DNA from: Pseudolactococcus sp041800635
GTDB lineage: Bacteria; Bacillota; Bacilli; Lactobacillales; Streptococcaceae
Direction: 5' to 3'
Length of the DNA: 64,000 bases
Assembly (NCBI GenBank): GCA_047833645.1
Contig: CP181259.1
Coordinates: forward strand, 1,054,001-1,118,000
A program made the translations under genes and the position numbers. The stretch's first letter is position 1. Every line of letters starts with the position of its first letter. A model generated the notes under the pieces. It was given only the letters and a program-made list of their open reading frames with translations, was not told where the DNA came from and did not search any database. Shown in pieces: positions 24,058-32,516 of the stretch.

Positions 24058-25800
24058 TTATTTTCCGATTTTTAAATTGAGTTCTGCCAATTGTTGGTCA
24101 GAAACCAGGCTAGGCGCTTGCGTCATCGGATCCGTTGCTTTATTATTTTTCGGAAAGGCAATGACTTCACGAATATTATCTTTACCCGCTAAAAGCATGA
24201 CGAAACGGTCAAGACCAAGGGCTAGGCCACCGTGTGGTGGGAAACCATAGTCCATGGCTTCCAGTAAGAAACCAAACTGATCATTGGCAGCTTCTGCTGT
24301 GAAACCAAGGGCTTTGAGCATCCGCTCTTGCAAGTCTTTATGGTTAATCCGCAAGCTACCGCCACCCAACTCATAACCGTTGAGCACAATATCATAAGCG
24401 ACCGCACGAACCTTGGACAAATCACCCTCAAGTTCAGGCGCACTTTCTGTTGTCGGCAGGGTAAAGGGATGGTGGGCGCTGGTGTAGCGACCTTCTTCTT
24501 CGCTCCACTCAAACAGCGGCCAATCAATCACCCAGAGGAAGTTAAATTGATTTTGGTCAATCAAGTCTTGTTCTTTGGCGATTCGGCTACGAAGGGCACC
24601 GAGTGTCGCATTTGCCACGTCTAAGTCATCGGCCACAAAGAGAACCAAATCTTTATCCGTCAAAGCAAGCGTTTCAGCCAATTCATCGGCGATTTCTGGC
24701 AAGAATTTAGCGATAGGACCTGAAAATTCATGGCCCACAAACTTAACCCAAGCAAGCCCCTTAGCACCAAATTGTTTGGCATAGTCCGTCAGTTTGTCAA
24801 TATCTTTGCGCGAGTAAGCATCCGCCGCATTTTTGGCAACAACGGCCTTGACGACTGGCGCTTCTGAGAAGACCTTGAAATCTGCCTTTTTGACAATGGG
24901 TGTGACATCTGTCAAGAGCATCTCAAAACGCGTGTCTGGCTTATCAGAGCCATAGTGATTCATGGCGTCATCATAGGTCATGCGTGGGAAAGGCAAGGTC
25001 ACATCGATATTTTTCGTCTCTTTCATGACCTTAGCGATCAAACCTTCTGTCAGGTCTTGAATCTCCTGCTCATCAAGGAAAGACGTTTCCAAATCGACCT
25101 GTGTAAATTCAGGCTGGCGGTCACCCCGCAAGTCTTCATCACGGAAACACTTGACGATTTGATAATAACGGTCAAAGCCTGCGTTCATTAAGAGCTGCTT
25201 AGTGATTTGTGGTGATTGCGGCAAGGCATAAAAATGCCCTTCTGAAATCCGACTTGGAACCAAATAGTCACGCGCCCCTTCCGGTGTTGACTTGGTCAAA
25301 ATCGGTGTTTCAACATCAATAAAGTCCAAATCATCCAGATAGTGACGGATGGCCTTGGTCACATTGTGACGCAATTTAAAGTTTGACAACATTTCCGGAC
25401 GACGCAAGTCCAGGTAACGATAACGCATGCGTGTGTCGTCACTGGCTTCTAGGTCATCTTTGATTTCAAAGGGTGTTGTCTTCGCAACATTTAACACGGT
25501 CAAATCAGCCACTTCAAGCTCGACTTGTCCGGTTGCTAATTTATCATTGGCTTGCGCTCTAGCAAGGACTTTCCCTGTCACTTCAATGACAAATTCGCTA
25601 CGCAAGCTTTCTGCTGTTGTCAAGACTTCTTTTGAGGCCAATTCAGGGTTAACCACCAACTGCATGATCCCTTCACGGTCACGCAGATCAATAAAAATCA
25701 AGCCCCCAAGGTCACGGCGGCGTGCCACCCAACCTTTAAGCGTGATGGTTTGACCAATATCTTCTGAGCGGACGGCGCCCGCATATCCTGTACGTTTCAT
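24058..25800 (-). CDS. aspS: Aspartyl-tRNA synthetase
   Basis: A 580-aa class IIb synthetase of the bacterial type. The N-terminal OB-fold anticodon-binding domain has GWVARRRDLGGLIFIDLRDREG. Catalytic motifs include TPEGARDYLVPSR (motif 1 region), FRDEDLRGDRQPEFTQVDLE (motif 2) and the C-terminal GLALGLDRFVMLLAG (motif 3), with the bacterial GAD insertion between. It charges tRNA-Asp. It lies in the hisS operon, separated from hisS by two small membrane-protein genes. Confidence 0.98.
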   Translation of the reverse strand: MKRTGYAGAVRSEDIGQTITLKGWVARRRDLGGLIFIDLRDREGIMQLVVNPELASKEVLTTAESLRSEFVIEVTGKVLARAQANDKLATGQVELEVADLTVLNVAKTTPFEIKDDLEASDDTRMRYRYLDLRRPEMLSNFKLRHNVTKAIRHYLDDLDFIDVETPILTKSTPEGARDYLVPSRISEGHFYALPQSPQITKQLLMNAGFDRYYQIVKCFRDEDLRGDRQPEFTQVDLETSFLDEQEIQDLTEGLIAKVMKETKNIDVTLPFPRMTYDDAMNHYGSDKPDTRFEMLLTDVTPIVKKADFKVFSEAPVVKAVVAKNAADAYSRKDIDKLTDYAKQFGAKGLAWVKFVGHEFSGPIAKFLPEIADELAETLALTDKDLVLFVADDLDVANATLGALRSRIAKEQDLIDQNQFNFLWVIDWPLFEWSEEEGRYTSAHHPFTLPTTESAPELEGDLSKVRAVAYDIVLNGYELGGGSLRINHKDLQERMLKALGFTAEAANDQFGFLLEAMDYGFPPHGGLALGLDRFVMLLAGKDNIREVIAFPKNNKATDPMTQAPSLVSDQQLAELNLKIGK

Positions 25801-25822
25801 TTTTACTTCCTTTTTTGTCTTA

Positions 25823-26065
25823 CTAAATTACTTTTGATAACACCAGCATCACAACCTGCAAGCCAACCGCTAGAAAAACTAAGACAGTCGTCAAGCGGCT
25901 TTGCTTGAGAAAAGCATTAATTTTCTTAGCTGCCACCACATAGAGCGCGATAAAGAGCCAGAGATTAAGACCGTTATAATCGCCTTGTACCAGTTTGAGC
26001 ACACTCATGATAATCATCGAAATGGCGAGTATCCTGATGAACAAGTGGCCTTTCTTTTCTGTCAT
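25823..26065 (-). CDS. Small membrane protein of unknown function
   Basis: An 80-aa protein, MTEKKGHLFIRILAISM, with three predicted membrane helices (about 8-25, 34-47, 58-78) and a positive cytoplasmic loop KKINAFLKQSR. I do not recognise it. It lies 3 bases after a second small membrane-protein gene and 22 bases before aspS. Both small proteins have similar size, start and layout, which suggests tandem duplication. Confidence 0.7.
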   Translation of the reverse strand: MTEKKGHLFIRILAISMIIMSVLKLVQGDYNGLNLWLFIALYVVAAKKINAFLKQSRLTTVLVFLAVGLQVVMLVLSKVI

Positions 26066-26068
26066 ATC

Positions 26069-26299
26069 CTACCTCGCGAGAAATGATGTCACGAGTAAAA
26101 GCACAAGCGTGATAATCACAACAAGCCGTGCGACTTTATCTCGCGTAATCGCCTTATCTCGATTAAAAATCACAATCAGAGCGCAGTAAATGATCAGAAA
26201 AGTGCGGTCAAACTGGTGAGACTGTGTGACAATCTCATATAAACTAGCGGCCATTGATAAAGCCGACAAGCCCATCAATATTTTAAGTTTATCAGTCAT
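26069..26299 (-). CDS. Small membrane protein of unknown function
   Basis: A 76-aa protein, MTDKLKILMGLSALSM, with about three membrane helices and a charged loop NRDKAITRDKVAR. The ATG overlaps the hisS stop by 4 bases (ATGA), so it is translationally coupled. Not recognised; its likely sister is the gene at 25823-26065. Its place between two aminoacyl-tRNA synthetase genes puts it under the T-box. Confidence 0.7.
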   Translation of the reverse strand: MTDKLKILMGLSALSMAASLYEIVTQSHQFDRTFLIIYCALIVIFNRDKAITRDKVARLVVIITLVLLLVTSFLAR

Positions 26300-27582
26300 G
26301 CGTCAGCCGTCACTTCTGCAAAAACAACGTCAAACTGACTTTCAATCTCGCTCAAAGTCGTCTTGACTTCTGCACGTGTCGCATTATTTTTAACGACAAT
26401 CTCGCCGGTCTCAACTTCTGTTTCCCCGAGGGTGATGATGGTCTTCGCCCCAAATTCTTCTGCCGACTTGAATTGCTGCTTAATCTTGCGATTTAAGACA
26501 TCCCGTTCTACGGTGTAACCTTGATCGCGTAGTGACTGCACTAGCTTGAGTGCTGCAACATTGGCGCTTGCGCCTAAAACAACCACGTAAACATCCAGTG
26601 GCTGTGCAACTGGTAGATGTGCGCCTTGCTCATCTAAGACAAGCAAAAGTCGGTCTACACCGATAGCAAAGCCAAAGCCGGGGGTCTCGGGACCACCGAA
26701 ATAGCTAACCAGCGAATCATAGCGCCCGCCGCCGCAAATCGTCAGCTCCTTGCCCTTGATCTCCGTCATGAACTCAAAAATCGTGTCGTTGTAGTAATCC
26801 AAACCACGCACCATATTTTGGTCGATCGTGTAGGCAATATCGAGGCTCTCCAACATGGCCTTGACGTCAGTCAAGTGTTGCTGACTAGCGTCAGTCAAGA
26901 AATCGAGGATTGAAGGCGCGTCTTTGACGATGGCGATGTCCTGTTTATCCTTGGAATCTAAAACACGCAAGGGATTTTCGTGCAAGCGACGTTTAGAATC
27001 ATCAGAAAGATTGTCAAGATGTTGCTCCAAATAAGCAATCAAGGCCTCACGGTAGCGTTCGCGTGTCTCGCTATCCCCCAATGAGTTGATGACAAGCTTG
27101 ATATTTTTGACACCAACTTGGTCGAAAAAGGCTTTAGCCATCGCGATGGTCTCAACATCCGTTGCAGGATTTTTGGAGCCGAAGTTTTCGACACCAATCT
27201 GGTGAAATTCACGGAGACGACCAGCCTGTGGCCGTTCATAACGGAACATCGAACCTGTATAATAAACTTTAAAGGGTTTTTGAACTTCTGGCGCAAATTT
27301 TTTGTTTTCGACATAAGCGCGAACAACTGGCGCTGTCCCTTCAGGACGCAAGGTCACATGACGATCACCCTTGTCGTAAAAATCGTACATTTCTTTGGTC
27401 ACGATATCTGTCGTGTCCCCAACGGAACGCGAGATTACCTCGTAGTGCTCAAAAAGTGGCGTGCGAATTTCACTAAAACGATAGGTCGCAAAAACGCGAC
27501 GCATGGTGGCTTCGACAAATTGCCATTTTTCACTCTCACCCGGCAGAATATCAACCGTGCCTTTAGGTCTTTGTAATTTCAT
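26296..27582 (-). CDS. hisS: Histidyl-tRNA synthetase
   Basis: A 428-aa class IIa synthetase. MKLQRPKGTVDILPGE is the family start; motif 1 region EIRTPLFEHYEV, TLRPEGTAPVVRAY and MFRYERPQAGRLREFHQIGVENFG (motif 2), the histidine-specific GLDYYNDTIFEF, and motif 3 GFGFAIGVDRLLL. It charges tRNA-His. First gene of an operon with two small membrane proteins, aspS and yitT, controlled by a T-box leader and a strong promoter. Confidence 0.98.
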   Translation of the reverse strand: MKLQRPKGTVDILPGESEKWQFVEATMRRVFATYRFSEIRTPLFEHYEVISRSVGDTTDIVTKEMYDFYDKGDRHVTLRPEGTAPVVRAYVENKKFAPEVQKPFKVYYTGSMFRYERPQAGRLREFHQIGVENFGSKNPATDVETIAMAKAFFDQVGVKNIKLVINSLGDSETRERYREALIAYLEQHLDNLSDDSKRRLHENPLRVLDSKDKQDIAIVKDAPSILDFLTDASQQHLTDVKAMLESLDIAYTIDQNMVRGLDYYNDTIFEFMTEIKGKELTICGGGRYDSLVSYFGGPETPGFGFAIGVDRLLLVLDEQGAHLPVAQPLDVYVVVLGASANVAALKLVQSLRDQGYTVERDVLNRKIKQQFKSAEEFGAKTIITLGETEVETGEIVVKNNATRAEVKTTLSEIESQFDVVFAEVTADA

Positions 27583-27609
27583 ATTTCCTATTTACCTCTC
27601 TCAATTCCT

Positions 27610-27783
27610 ATAAGAAAACGCCCTTGAGCGTAGACATATACGCTCAAGGACGACAATATCGTGGTACCACCTTGGGTTCCTAGGCATTCCTAGCTCTGTA
27701 GCTATAAAGTCGCTAACTTTTATTTTAAATCGTCACTGTCTCTTATCTGCGGATTTCCAGCTACCTCCGCTCTCTGATTGGTT
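27610..27783 (-). promoter_or_regulatory. T-box riboswitch leader of the hisS-aspS operon
   Basis: On the minus strand the leader has the AGAGAG start of stem I with GGTAGCTGGAAA, then the conserved antiterminator bulge sequence AAGGTGGTACCACG (27660-27673) and a terminator (27622-27649). Uncharged tRNA binding should favour the antiterminator and let transcription continue. In the expected specifier region the triplet GAC (27738-27740, Asp) fits, while no CAC (His) is seen there. Confidence 0.9.
27622..27649 (-). terminator. Regulated terminator of the T-box
   Basis: Perfect 11-bp stem CCTTGAGCGTA/TACGCTCAAGG with a 6-base loop, followed by GCGTTTTCTT. It is part of the T-box switch before hisS. 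Confidence 0.88.
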
Positions 27784-27789
27784 ATCTTC

Positions 27790-27818
27790 ATTATATATTA
27801 GTCCTTGCCATTTTGCAA
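27790..27818 (-). promoter_or_regulatory. Promoter of the hisS-aspS operon
   Basis: Minus strand TTGCAA (27813-27818), 17-base spacer, TATAAT (27790-27795). It starts the T-box leader. Confidence 0.8.
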
Positions 27819-27822
27819 GATT

Positions 27823-28380
27823 TTATTGCTGTGATTGGTCTGCATCTTTAAAAACTGACATGTTTTGGGCAAAGTAATCATAACCTGAGTAAATGGTTGC
27901 GGCTAGGCAGATGTATAAGAAAATCACACCTATTACGTTCCAACCTAGTAACAAGAAAATAATCGACAACATTTGTGTGAAAGTCTTGATTTTCCCTGGT
28001 AGGGCAGCAGCCATAACGACGCCACCTTGTTCAACTAAGAGCAAACGCAAACCTGTCACGGCTAATTCCCGACAGATGATGATGGCAATGACCCAAGCCG
28101 GTGCTAATTTCAAGGGCACTAACATGATGAAGGCTGACATCACTAACATTTTATCCGCCAGGGGATCTGCAAATTTACCGAAATTTGAGACGATGTCCCA
28201 TTTGCGCGCTAAATAACCGTCTAACCAGTCTGTCGCTGATGCCACTGCAAATAAAATCGCAGCAATCACTTGCCAGACATGAGAGTGACCACCTAATGCT
28301 AAAATCAAGATAAAAAGGGGAATGGCAAAGATGCGGGCAATGGTGAGATTATTAGGTAAGTTTTCTTTGGTTAATTTCAT
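27823..28380 (-). CDS. pgsA: CDP-diacylglycerol-glycerol-3-phosphate 3-phosphatidyltransferase
   Basis: A 185-aa integral membrane enzyme that makes phosphatidylglycerol phosphate. MKLTKENLPNNLTIARI is the family start. The CDP-alcohol phosphotransferase motif is DWLDGYLARKWD...GKFADPLADK (about residues 57-81) with the metal-binding aspartates. Several membrane helices follow. It starts 7 bases after rodZ and ends the ymfF-ymfH-rodZ-pgsA operon, an order conserved in streptococci and bacilli. Confidence 0.96.
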   Translation of the reverse strand: MKLTKENLPNNLTIARIFAIPLFILILALGGHSHVWQVIAAILFAVASATDWLDGYLARKWDIVSNFGKFADPLADKMLVMSAFIMLVPLKLAPAWVIAIIICRELAVTGLRLLLVEQGGVVMAAALPGKIKTFTQMLSIIFLLLGWNVIGVIFLYICLAATIYSGYDYFAQNMSVFKDADQSQQ

Positions 28381-28387
28381 CAGTTCT

Positions 28388-29257
28388 CTATTCTATTGTT
28401 ATCATCAAGGTTGCGGGACTGCCAGGTGCTGCAATGCTGGACAAATTGATGGGTGTCTCGCCGATTTTGACGGTCAAACCTGTTGTTTTTCCTAGGGTTA
28501 AGACTGTCTGATTTCCTGTCAGGGTTGCCGTTGTTGGTGTTGCTTCAGTCAAGGTGACTTGACCGCCTGGCAAGTCTGAGTTGGTCATCCCGATCCAAAC
28601 TTCTGTGCCTGCTGCTGTGCTGAGGCTTACTTTCGCTGGACTTGCGACATTTTTCACCGTTGCAACGAGCGCTTGACCATTGCCCGTGACCGTAATTTCG
28701 GGCTTAGGGGGTTCCGGTGCTTTTGATTCTGAGCTAGAAGATGAGGTGCTGGCCTCTGCGCTGCTTGCTGATGACTGGCTTTTTGAGCTGGTCGACAGGC
28801 TATAGAGGTGGTCCGAAATGCCGCTGTTTTTAGGTTTGTTGAGGATGACCGCAGCTGAAATGCTGATGATGATCAGGGCTGCAACCGTGCCTAGCAAAAC
28901 GATAGGCAAATAATAGCGCCACTTTCTCTCGCCTAGTTCATCCTCGTCGGCTTCAAGGCGTTCTGACGGCTTGATAAAGCGATAATTTTCAGTTAAATCC
29001 GGTGCTTCATGCACATCGATGGGCTCATTCTTTTCATATGCTGTGACCAATTGGTCATAGTCAAGATCCAGACGCTCTGCGTACTGTTTAAGGTAGGCCT
29101 TGACATAAAAGTCCCCTGGCAAGGCATCATAATCATCATGCTCCAAGGCGACGATATACATTTTCTGAATCTGTGTTAGGTCTTCCGCTGCGTTGAGGGT
29201 CATATCAAGCTTCGCGCGCTGACCACGCAAAACTTGTCCTACTGTTTTTTTTGCCAC
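28388..29257 (-). CDS. rodZ: RodZ-like cell-shape protein
   Basis: A 289-aa single-pass membrane protein. Residues 5-70 form a helix-turn-helix domain (VGQVLRGQRAKLDMTLNAAE ... YIVALEHDDYDALPG), a membrane helix lies at about 131-154, then a Ser-rich linker (about 165-190), and the outer part is a DUF4115-like beta domain. RodZ links cytoskeletal or elongation proteins to the wall synthesis machinery. The location between the M16-like protease pair and pgsA is the usual one. Confidence 0.9.
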   Translation of the reverse strand: MAKKTVGQVLRGQRAKLDMTLNAAEDLTQIQKMYIVALEHDDYDALPGDFYVKAYLKQYAERLDLDYDQLVTAYEKNEPIDVHEAPDLTENYRFIKPSERLEADEDELGERKWRYYLPIVLLGTVAALIIISISAAVILNKPKNSGISDHLYSLSTSSKSQSSASSAEASTSSSSSESKAPEPPKPEITVTGNGQALVATVKNVASPAKVSLSTAAGTEVWIGMTNSDLPGGQVTLTEATPTTATLTGNQTVLTLGKTTGLTVKIGETPINLSSIAAPGSPATLMITIE

Positions 29258-29337
29258 GAGAACTCCTTTCTGGTCATTTTTAAGCTGGTGCTTGCCTAAT
29301 GGTCGTCAGCATCACGCTTTATTTTATGTTTACTTTT

Positions 29338-30621
29338 TTATTTCGGATTCATCATAAAATCAGTCGATACCATCTCTTGGATAAATCGATCTGCGTGTTG
29401 CTCGATTTTCGCCAGTGTCAGACTCGACAAAATCATTGGGAAATCGAAGAAAGTCACGCCTTCAAAAAGGTTAGATGAAAATTGATTGGCGATAAATTCT
29501 AAGGAATTTAAGGACTTATAATAATCGCCTAGCATTTCTTTTTTGATGATCGTCAGATGGTCTAAATTGAAATCACTCTCTATTTTATAACTTTTTAGCG
29601 TATCACGCAAAATTTTAGCGAGTTTGATGGGATAAATCGTGTCAGACGTCATGCTGGCAAAATGATATTGCGGCGCCACTTCAAAGTCAAAACCGAAAGA
29701 ATCATCGATCAACCCCTGATTATACAGGCTTTCATAGCGACTGCTGGTATTGCCCAAAATCATCGTCAGCATGAGTTGGATGGCCAGCTTATACTCAAAG
29801 CGCAACAAAGGATCCGACGGCAAACGGTCATAGCCTCGAAAACCGAGGGCAAGTTTCGGAATGGTCACATCAAAAGCCAGTTTATTCGAAGCAATCGGCG
29901 CAGCAGCCACAAATGGGGCCCGCTGAATCGGCACGATCGGCTCAAAGCGCTTCTCAGCCTGGTTTTTCGCAACCAAAGCCGACATCTCCGCCACCTCAAA
30001 CGGCCCTGTCAAAAAGAGGGTCATATTGGCTGGATGATAAAAAGTTCGATAATTATCATATAAATCTTCTGCCGAAATGCGTCTGATACTCTTCGGCGTC
30101 CCTGCAATATCAGCAGCTAAAGGGGACTCAGGATAAAGATTTTGTAAGAGACCAAAAAACAATCGAAAGTCTGCATCATCTTGATACATCTGGATTTCCT
30201 GTGTAATAATCCCCTGTTCTTTTTCAACAGAAGCTTGTGTAAAATAAGGCTCCTGAACAAAATCTAACAGTAATTCAACATTGGGTTCGACATTTTCCAT
30301 GGTTGAAAACAGATAAGAGGTCCGCGTAAAACTTGTAAAGGCATTGGAATTAGCACCCAGTGCACCAAAAAAGTTCATGGCATCGCCATCTTCTTTTTCA
30401 AATAATTTATGTTCTAAAAAATGGGCAATGCCTTCTGGAAAAGTCTGCATATCTGAGCTGCCACGTGGTACAAACCGCGTATCTAAACTGCCAAAATTTG
30501 TCGTAAACAGGCCATAAGTCTTGTTAAACTCAGGCTTTGGCAAATAATAGACGAGCAGGCCGTTATCTAGCACCTCTTTATAGAGTGTCTCACCGACTTG
30601 TGGATATTTTTTAATCTCCAA
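29338..30621 (-). CDS. ymfH: M16-family zinc peptidase YmfH
   Basis: A 427-aa protein of the pitrilysin/insulinase-like family. The inverted zinc motif HFLEH (HXXEH) is present at about residue 67, followed by KLFEKED, and a downstream Glu-rich segment EQGIITQEIQMYQDD supplies the third ligand. It overlaps the end of ymfF by 11 bases; YmfF-type proteins lack the zinc motif, so the two probably form one protease, like the two halves of pitrilysin. The physiological substrate is unknown. Confidence 0.9.
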   Translation of the reverse strand: MEIKKYPQVGETLYKEVLDNGLLVYYLPKPEFNKTYGLFTTNFGSLDTRFVPRGSSDMQTFPEGIAHFLEHKLFEKEDGDAMNFFGALGANSNAFTSFTRTSYLFSTMENVEPNVELLLDFVQEPYFTQASVEKEQGIITQEIQMYQDDADFRLFFGLLQNLYPESPLAADIAGTPKSIRRISAEDLYDNYRTFYHPANMTLFLTGPFEVAEMSALVAKNQAEKRFEPIVPIQRAPFVAAAPIASNKLAFDVTIPKLALGFRGYDRLPSDPLLRFEYKLAIQLMLTMILGNTSSRYESLYNQGLIDDSFGFDFEVAPQYHFASMTSDTIYPIKLAKILRDTLKSYKIESDFNLDHLTIIKKEMLGDYYKSLNSLEFIANQFSSNLFEGVTFFDFPMILSSLTLAKIEQHADRFIQEMVSTDFMMNPK

Positions 30622-31873
30622 GGCTTTCTCCCTCCATAAAGTACAAGGCTTGTAAGTTCAATGATTTTGCAATTCTAACCACGTCTGCTTTGGTCACGGC
30701 GTCTAATCGCTGCAGCCATTCTGCTTGAGGGAGCTGACGATCTGGTAAAAGTTGTTTGATATAAGCCTGCTCAATCAGATTTGACGGTGAATCGAGTGAT
30801 AAGAAATAAGCATTTCTCAGCATGTCCTTGGTCTGACGGAGTTCTGTTTCTGATATATCACCTTGCGCCAAGGCCCGGACTTGCGCCCGAATAATGGTCA
30901 AAGCCTTACTGCGTTGCCCTGCGTCGATACCTGCTGCAATTTTCAAAAAGCCTGTGAAGGTATCAAAACGTGAGTTGGCATAGTAGGCCAGACTTTCTTT
31001 TTCCCGCACATTCGTGAACAATTTAGAATGCGAAAAGCCACCTAAAAGGCCATTCAAAACTTGCATGGTCAGGTAATCTGAATCGCCATATTTAACCGGA
31101 TGGCTATAAGCCAGCTGCAAAATCGATTGATTGACGTCTTCTTTTTCTGTCTTTTCACGCACGATATTAGATGTCGCTTGCGCATAAAAGACAGTGGTCA
31201 AGGGGTCCCGATCCGTAAAGGGCATATCTGAAAAATAAGCCCTGATACTGGCGTCCTGAGCAGCTGTCAAATCACCCAGAATCCAGATATCAATCGTATC
31301 TGTCAGTAACATTTTTTTATAGTAGTCAAAAACACTTTGACGCGTCTCATGCTCCATCAACTCAACCGTTGAAATACTCGGTGTTGATAGATTCTTATCT
31401 TCAAAAAAGAGCTCACTCAAACGCGTTGAGGCGACGTAGGATTTATCCTCACGCGTTGACGCCAAATAATGCAAGAGATTTTTCTTCTCACGCGCAAAAG
31501 TGGCTTCATCAAAACCAATCTCATCAATCAAAGGCATAAACAAGGCCTGATGTATGAGTTCAACTGCATCCGTTAACGTATCACTTGCTACGAACTTGGG
31601 GTTAACCACACTCATGCCGATATTCAAAAAATGATTATCGCCTTTTTTAGAGACCCCCGTCGCAAAACTCGCCCCATACATCTCTGATAATTTCCGTTGA
31701 AACTGTTGATTGCTTGTCAAAACTGCATTTGACGTCTCCCAGAGATTAGATATGATGACACGCTTGGCGACATTTTGCCGTGACATCTTTGTCCGAAAGC
31801 GAACCAAAAACTGTACTGTCTTAAACTTTGTTTCCTTGATTATATGTAAATTTACACCATTTTTTATTTTCAT
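30611..31873 (-). CDS. ymfF: M16-like protease-family protein YmfF (no zinc motif)
   Basis: A 420-aa member of the M16 family, MKIKNGVNLHIIKETKFKTV. No HXXEH motif is present at the expected N-terminal site (the segment reads LWETSNAVLTSNQQF), while the C-terminal M16 half is recognisable (LLGGFSHSKLFTNVREKESLAYYANSR, with the R/Y substrate-binding motif). It is therefore the non-catalytic partner of ymfH. First gene of the ymfF-ymfH-rodZ-pgsA operon, with an extended -10 (TGGTATAAT, TATAAT at 31911-31916). Confidence 0.88.
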   Translation of the reverse strand: MKIKNGVNLHIIKETKFKTVQFLVRFRTKMSRQNVAKRVIISNLWETSNAVLTSNQQFQRKLSEMYGASFATGVSKKGDNHFLNIGMSVVNPKFVASDTLTDAVELIHQALFMPLIDEIGFDEATFAREKKNLLHYLASTREDKSYVASTRLSELFFEDKNLSTPSISTVELMEHETRQSVFDYYKKMLLTDTIDIWILGDLTAAQDASIRAYFSDMPFTDRDPLTTVFYAQATSNIVREKTEKEDVNQSILQLAYSHPVKYGDSDYLTMQVLNGLLGGFSHSKLFTNVREKESLAYYANSRFDTFTGFLKIAAGIDAGQRSKALTIIRAQVRALAQGDISETELRQTKDMLRNAYFLSLDSPSNLIEQAYIKQLLPDRQLPQAEWLQRLDAVTKADVVRIAKSLNLQALYFMEGESLGD

Positions 31874-31910
31874 GTTTGTCCTTTATTTATGTACTTTTCC
31901 ATTATACCAA

Positions 31911-31919
31911 AATTTAGGT
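31911..31919 (-). promoter_or_regulatory. Promoter of the ymfF-ymfH-rodZ-pgsA operon
   Basis: Minus strand TGGTATAAT, extended -10, 37 bases before the ymfF ATG; no strong -35 box. Confidence 0.6.
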
Positions 31920-32097
31920 CATCCCTCATCAAATCAAGCAGAAGATTTTCATAAAATTTCAAGCGCATCGATTGCCTCAATGGCTAGCAACTATGCGATT
32001 TATGAGGTTTTCAGTCAAGTTAAAACCAACCTCGTATCCTGGCGCCAATGCCATTTCGCGAAAGATGCCGATTGCGCGCCTATAAGGCCTAAAATTA

Positions 32098-32106
32098 TGT
32101 TAAAAT
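32098..32106 (+). promoter_or_regulatory. yaaA-recF promoter, extended -10, leaderless type
   Basis: TGTTAAAAT (TAAAAT at 32101-32106) ends 5 bases before the yaaA ATG at 32112. The ten bases TTATGTTAAAAT also occur before hslO. Confidence 0.6.
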
Positions 32107-32111
32107 GGGGT

Positions 32112-32510
32112 ATGAATACTTATACGATATACGATGACTTTATCACCCTTGGCAAGCTGCTCAAAGAAGCAGCCATTATCGAAACAGGTGGCGCAGCCAA
32201 GCATTTCTTAGCGACCAACGACGTCTTGTACAATGGTGACTACGAAAATAGACGCGGTAAAAAACTTTTTGACGGCGATGTGCTAGAATTCCCAGGCTTC
32301 GGACTGAAAATTAACATTGTCGCAGCGACAGCAGAAGAAATTGCGGCACACCAAGCCGAACTTGACGAAGAAGCGCGTGTTAAAGCCATTGTCAAAAAAA
32401 TCAATGCCGCAAACAAAAAAACAGAAACCCGTCAAAAATCAGCAGCCAATAATAAAGAACAGTACTTTAAACGTAAAACCAGCAAACCTAAATTCCCTGG
32501 TGCTAAATAA
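32112..32510 (+). CDS. yaaA: S4-domain RNA-binding protein YaaA
   Basis: A 132-aa protein. The S4 RNA-binding domain covers about residues 10-65: ITLGKLLKEAAIIETGGAAKHFLATNDVLYNG and RRGKKLFDGD. A basic, Gln/Lys-rich tail follows. It precedes recF, as in the dnaN-yaaA-recF order of Bacillus, and stops 6 bases before recF. I chose the ATG at 32112 because the S4 domain begins right after it and the promoter lies immediately upstream; the frame is open further 5' but that part resembles nothing. Confidence 0.9.
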   Translation: MNTYTIYDDFITLGKLLKEAAIIETGGAAKHFLATNDVLYNGDYENRRGKKLFDGDVLEFPGFGLKINIVAATAEEIAAHQAELDEEARVKAIVKKINAANKKTETRQKSAANNKEQYFKRKTSKPKFPGAK

Positions 32511-32516
32511 ATCCCT

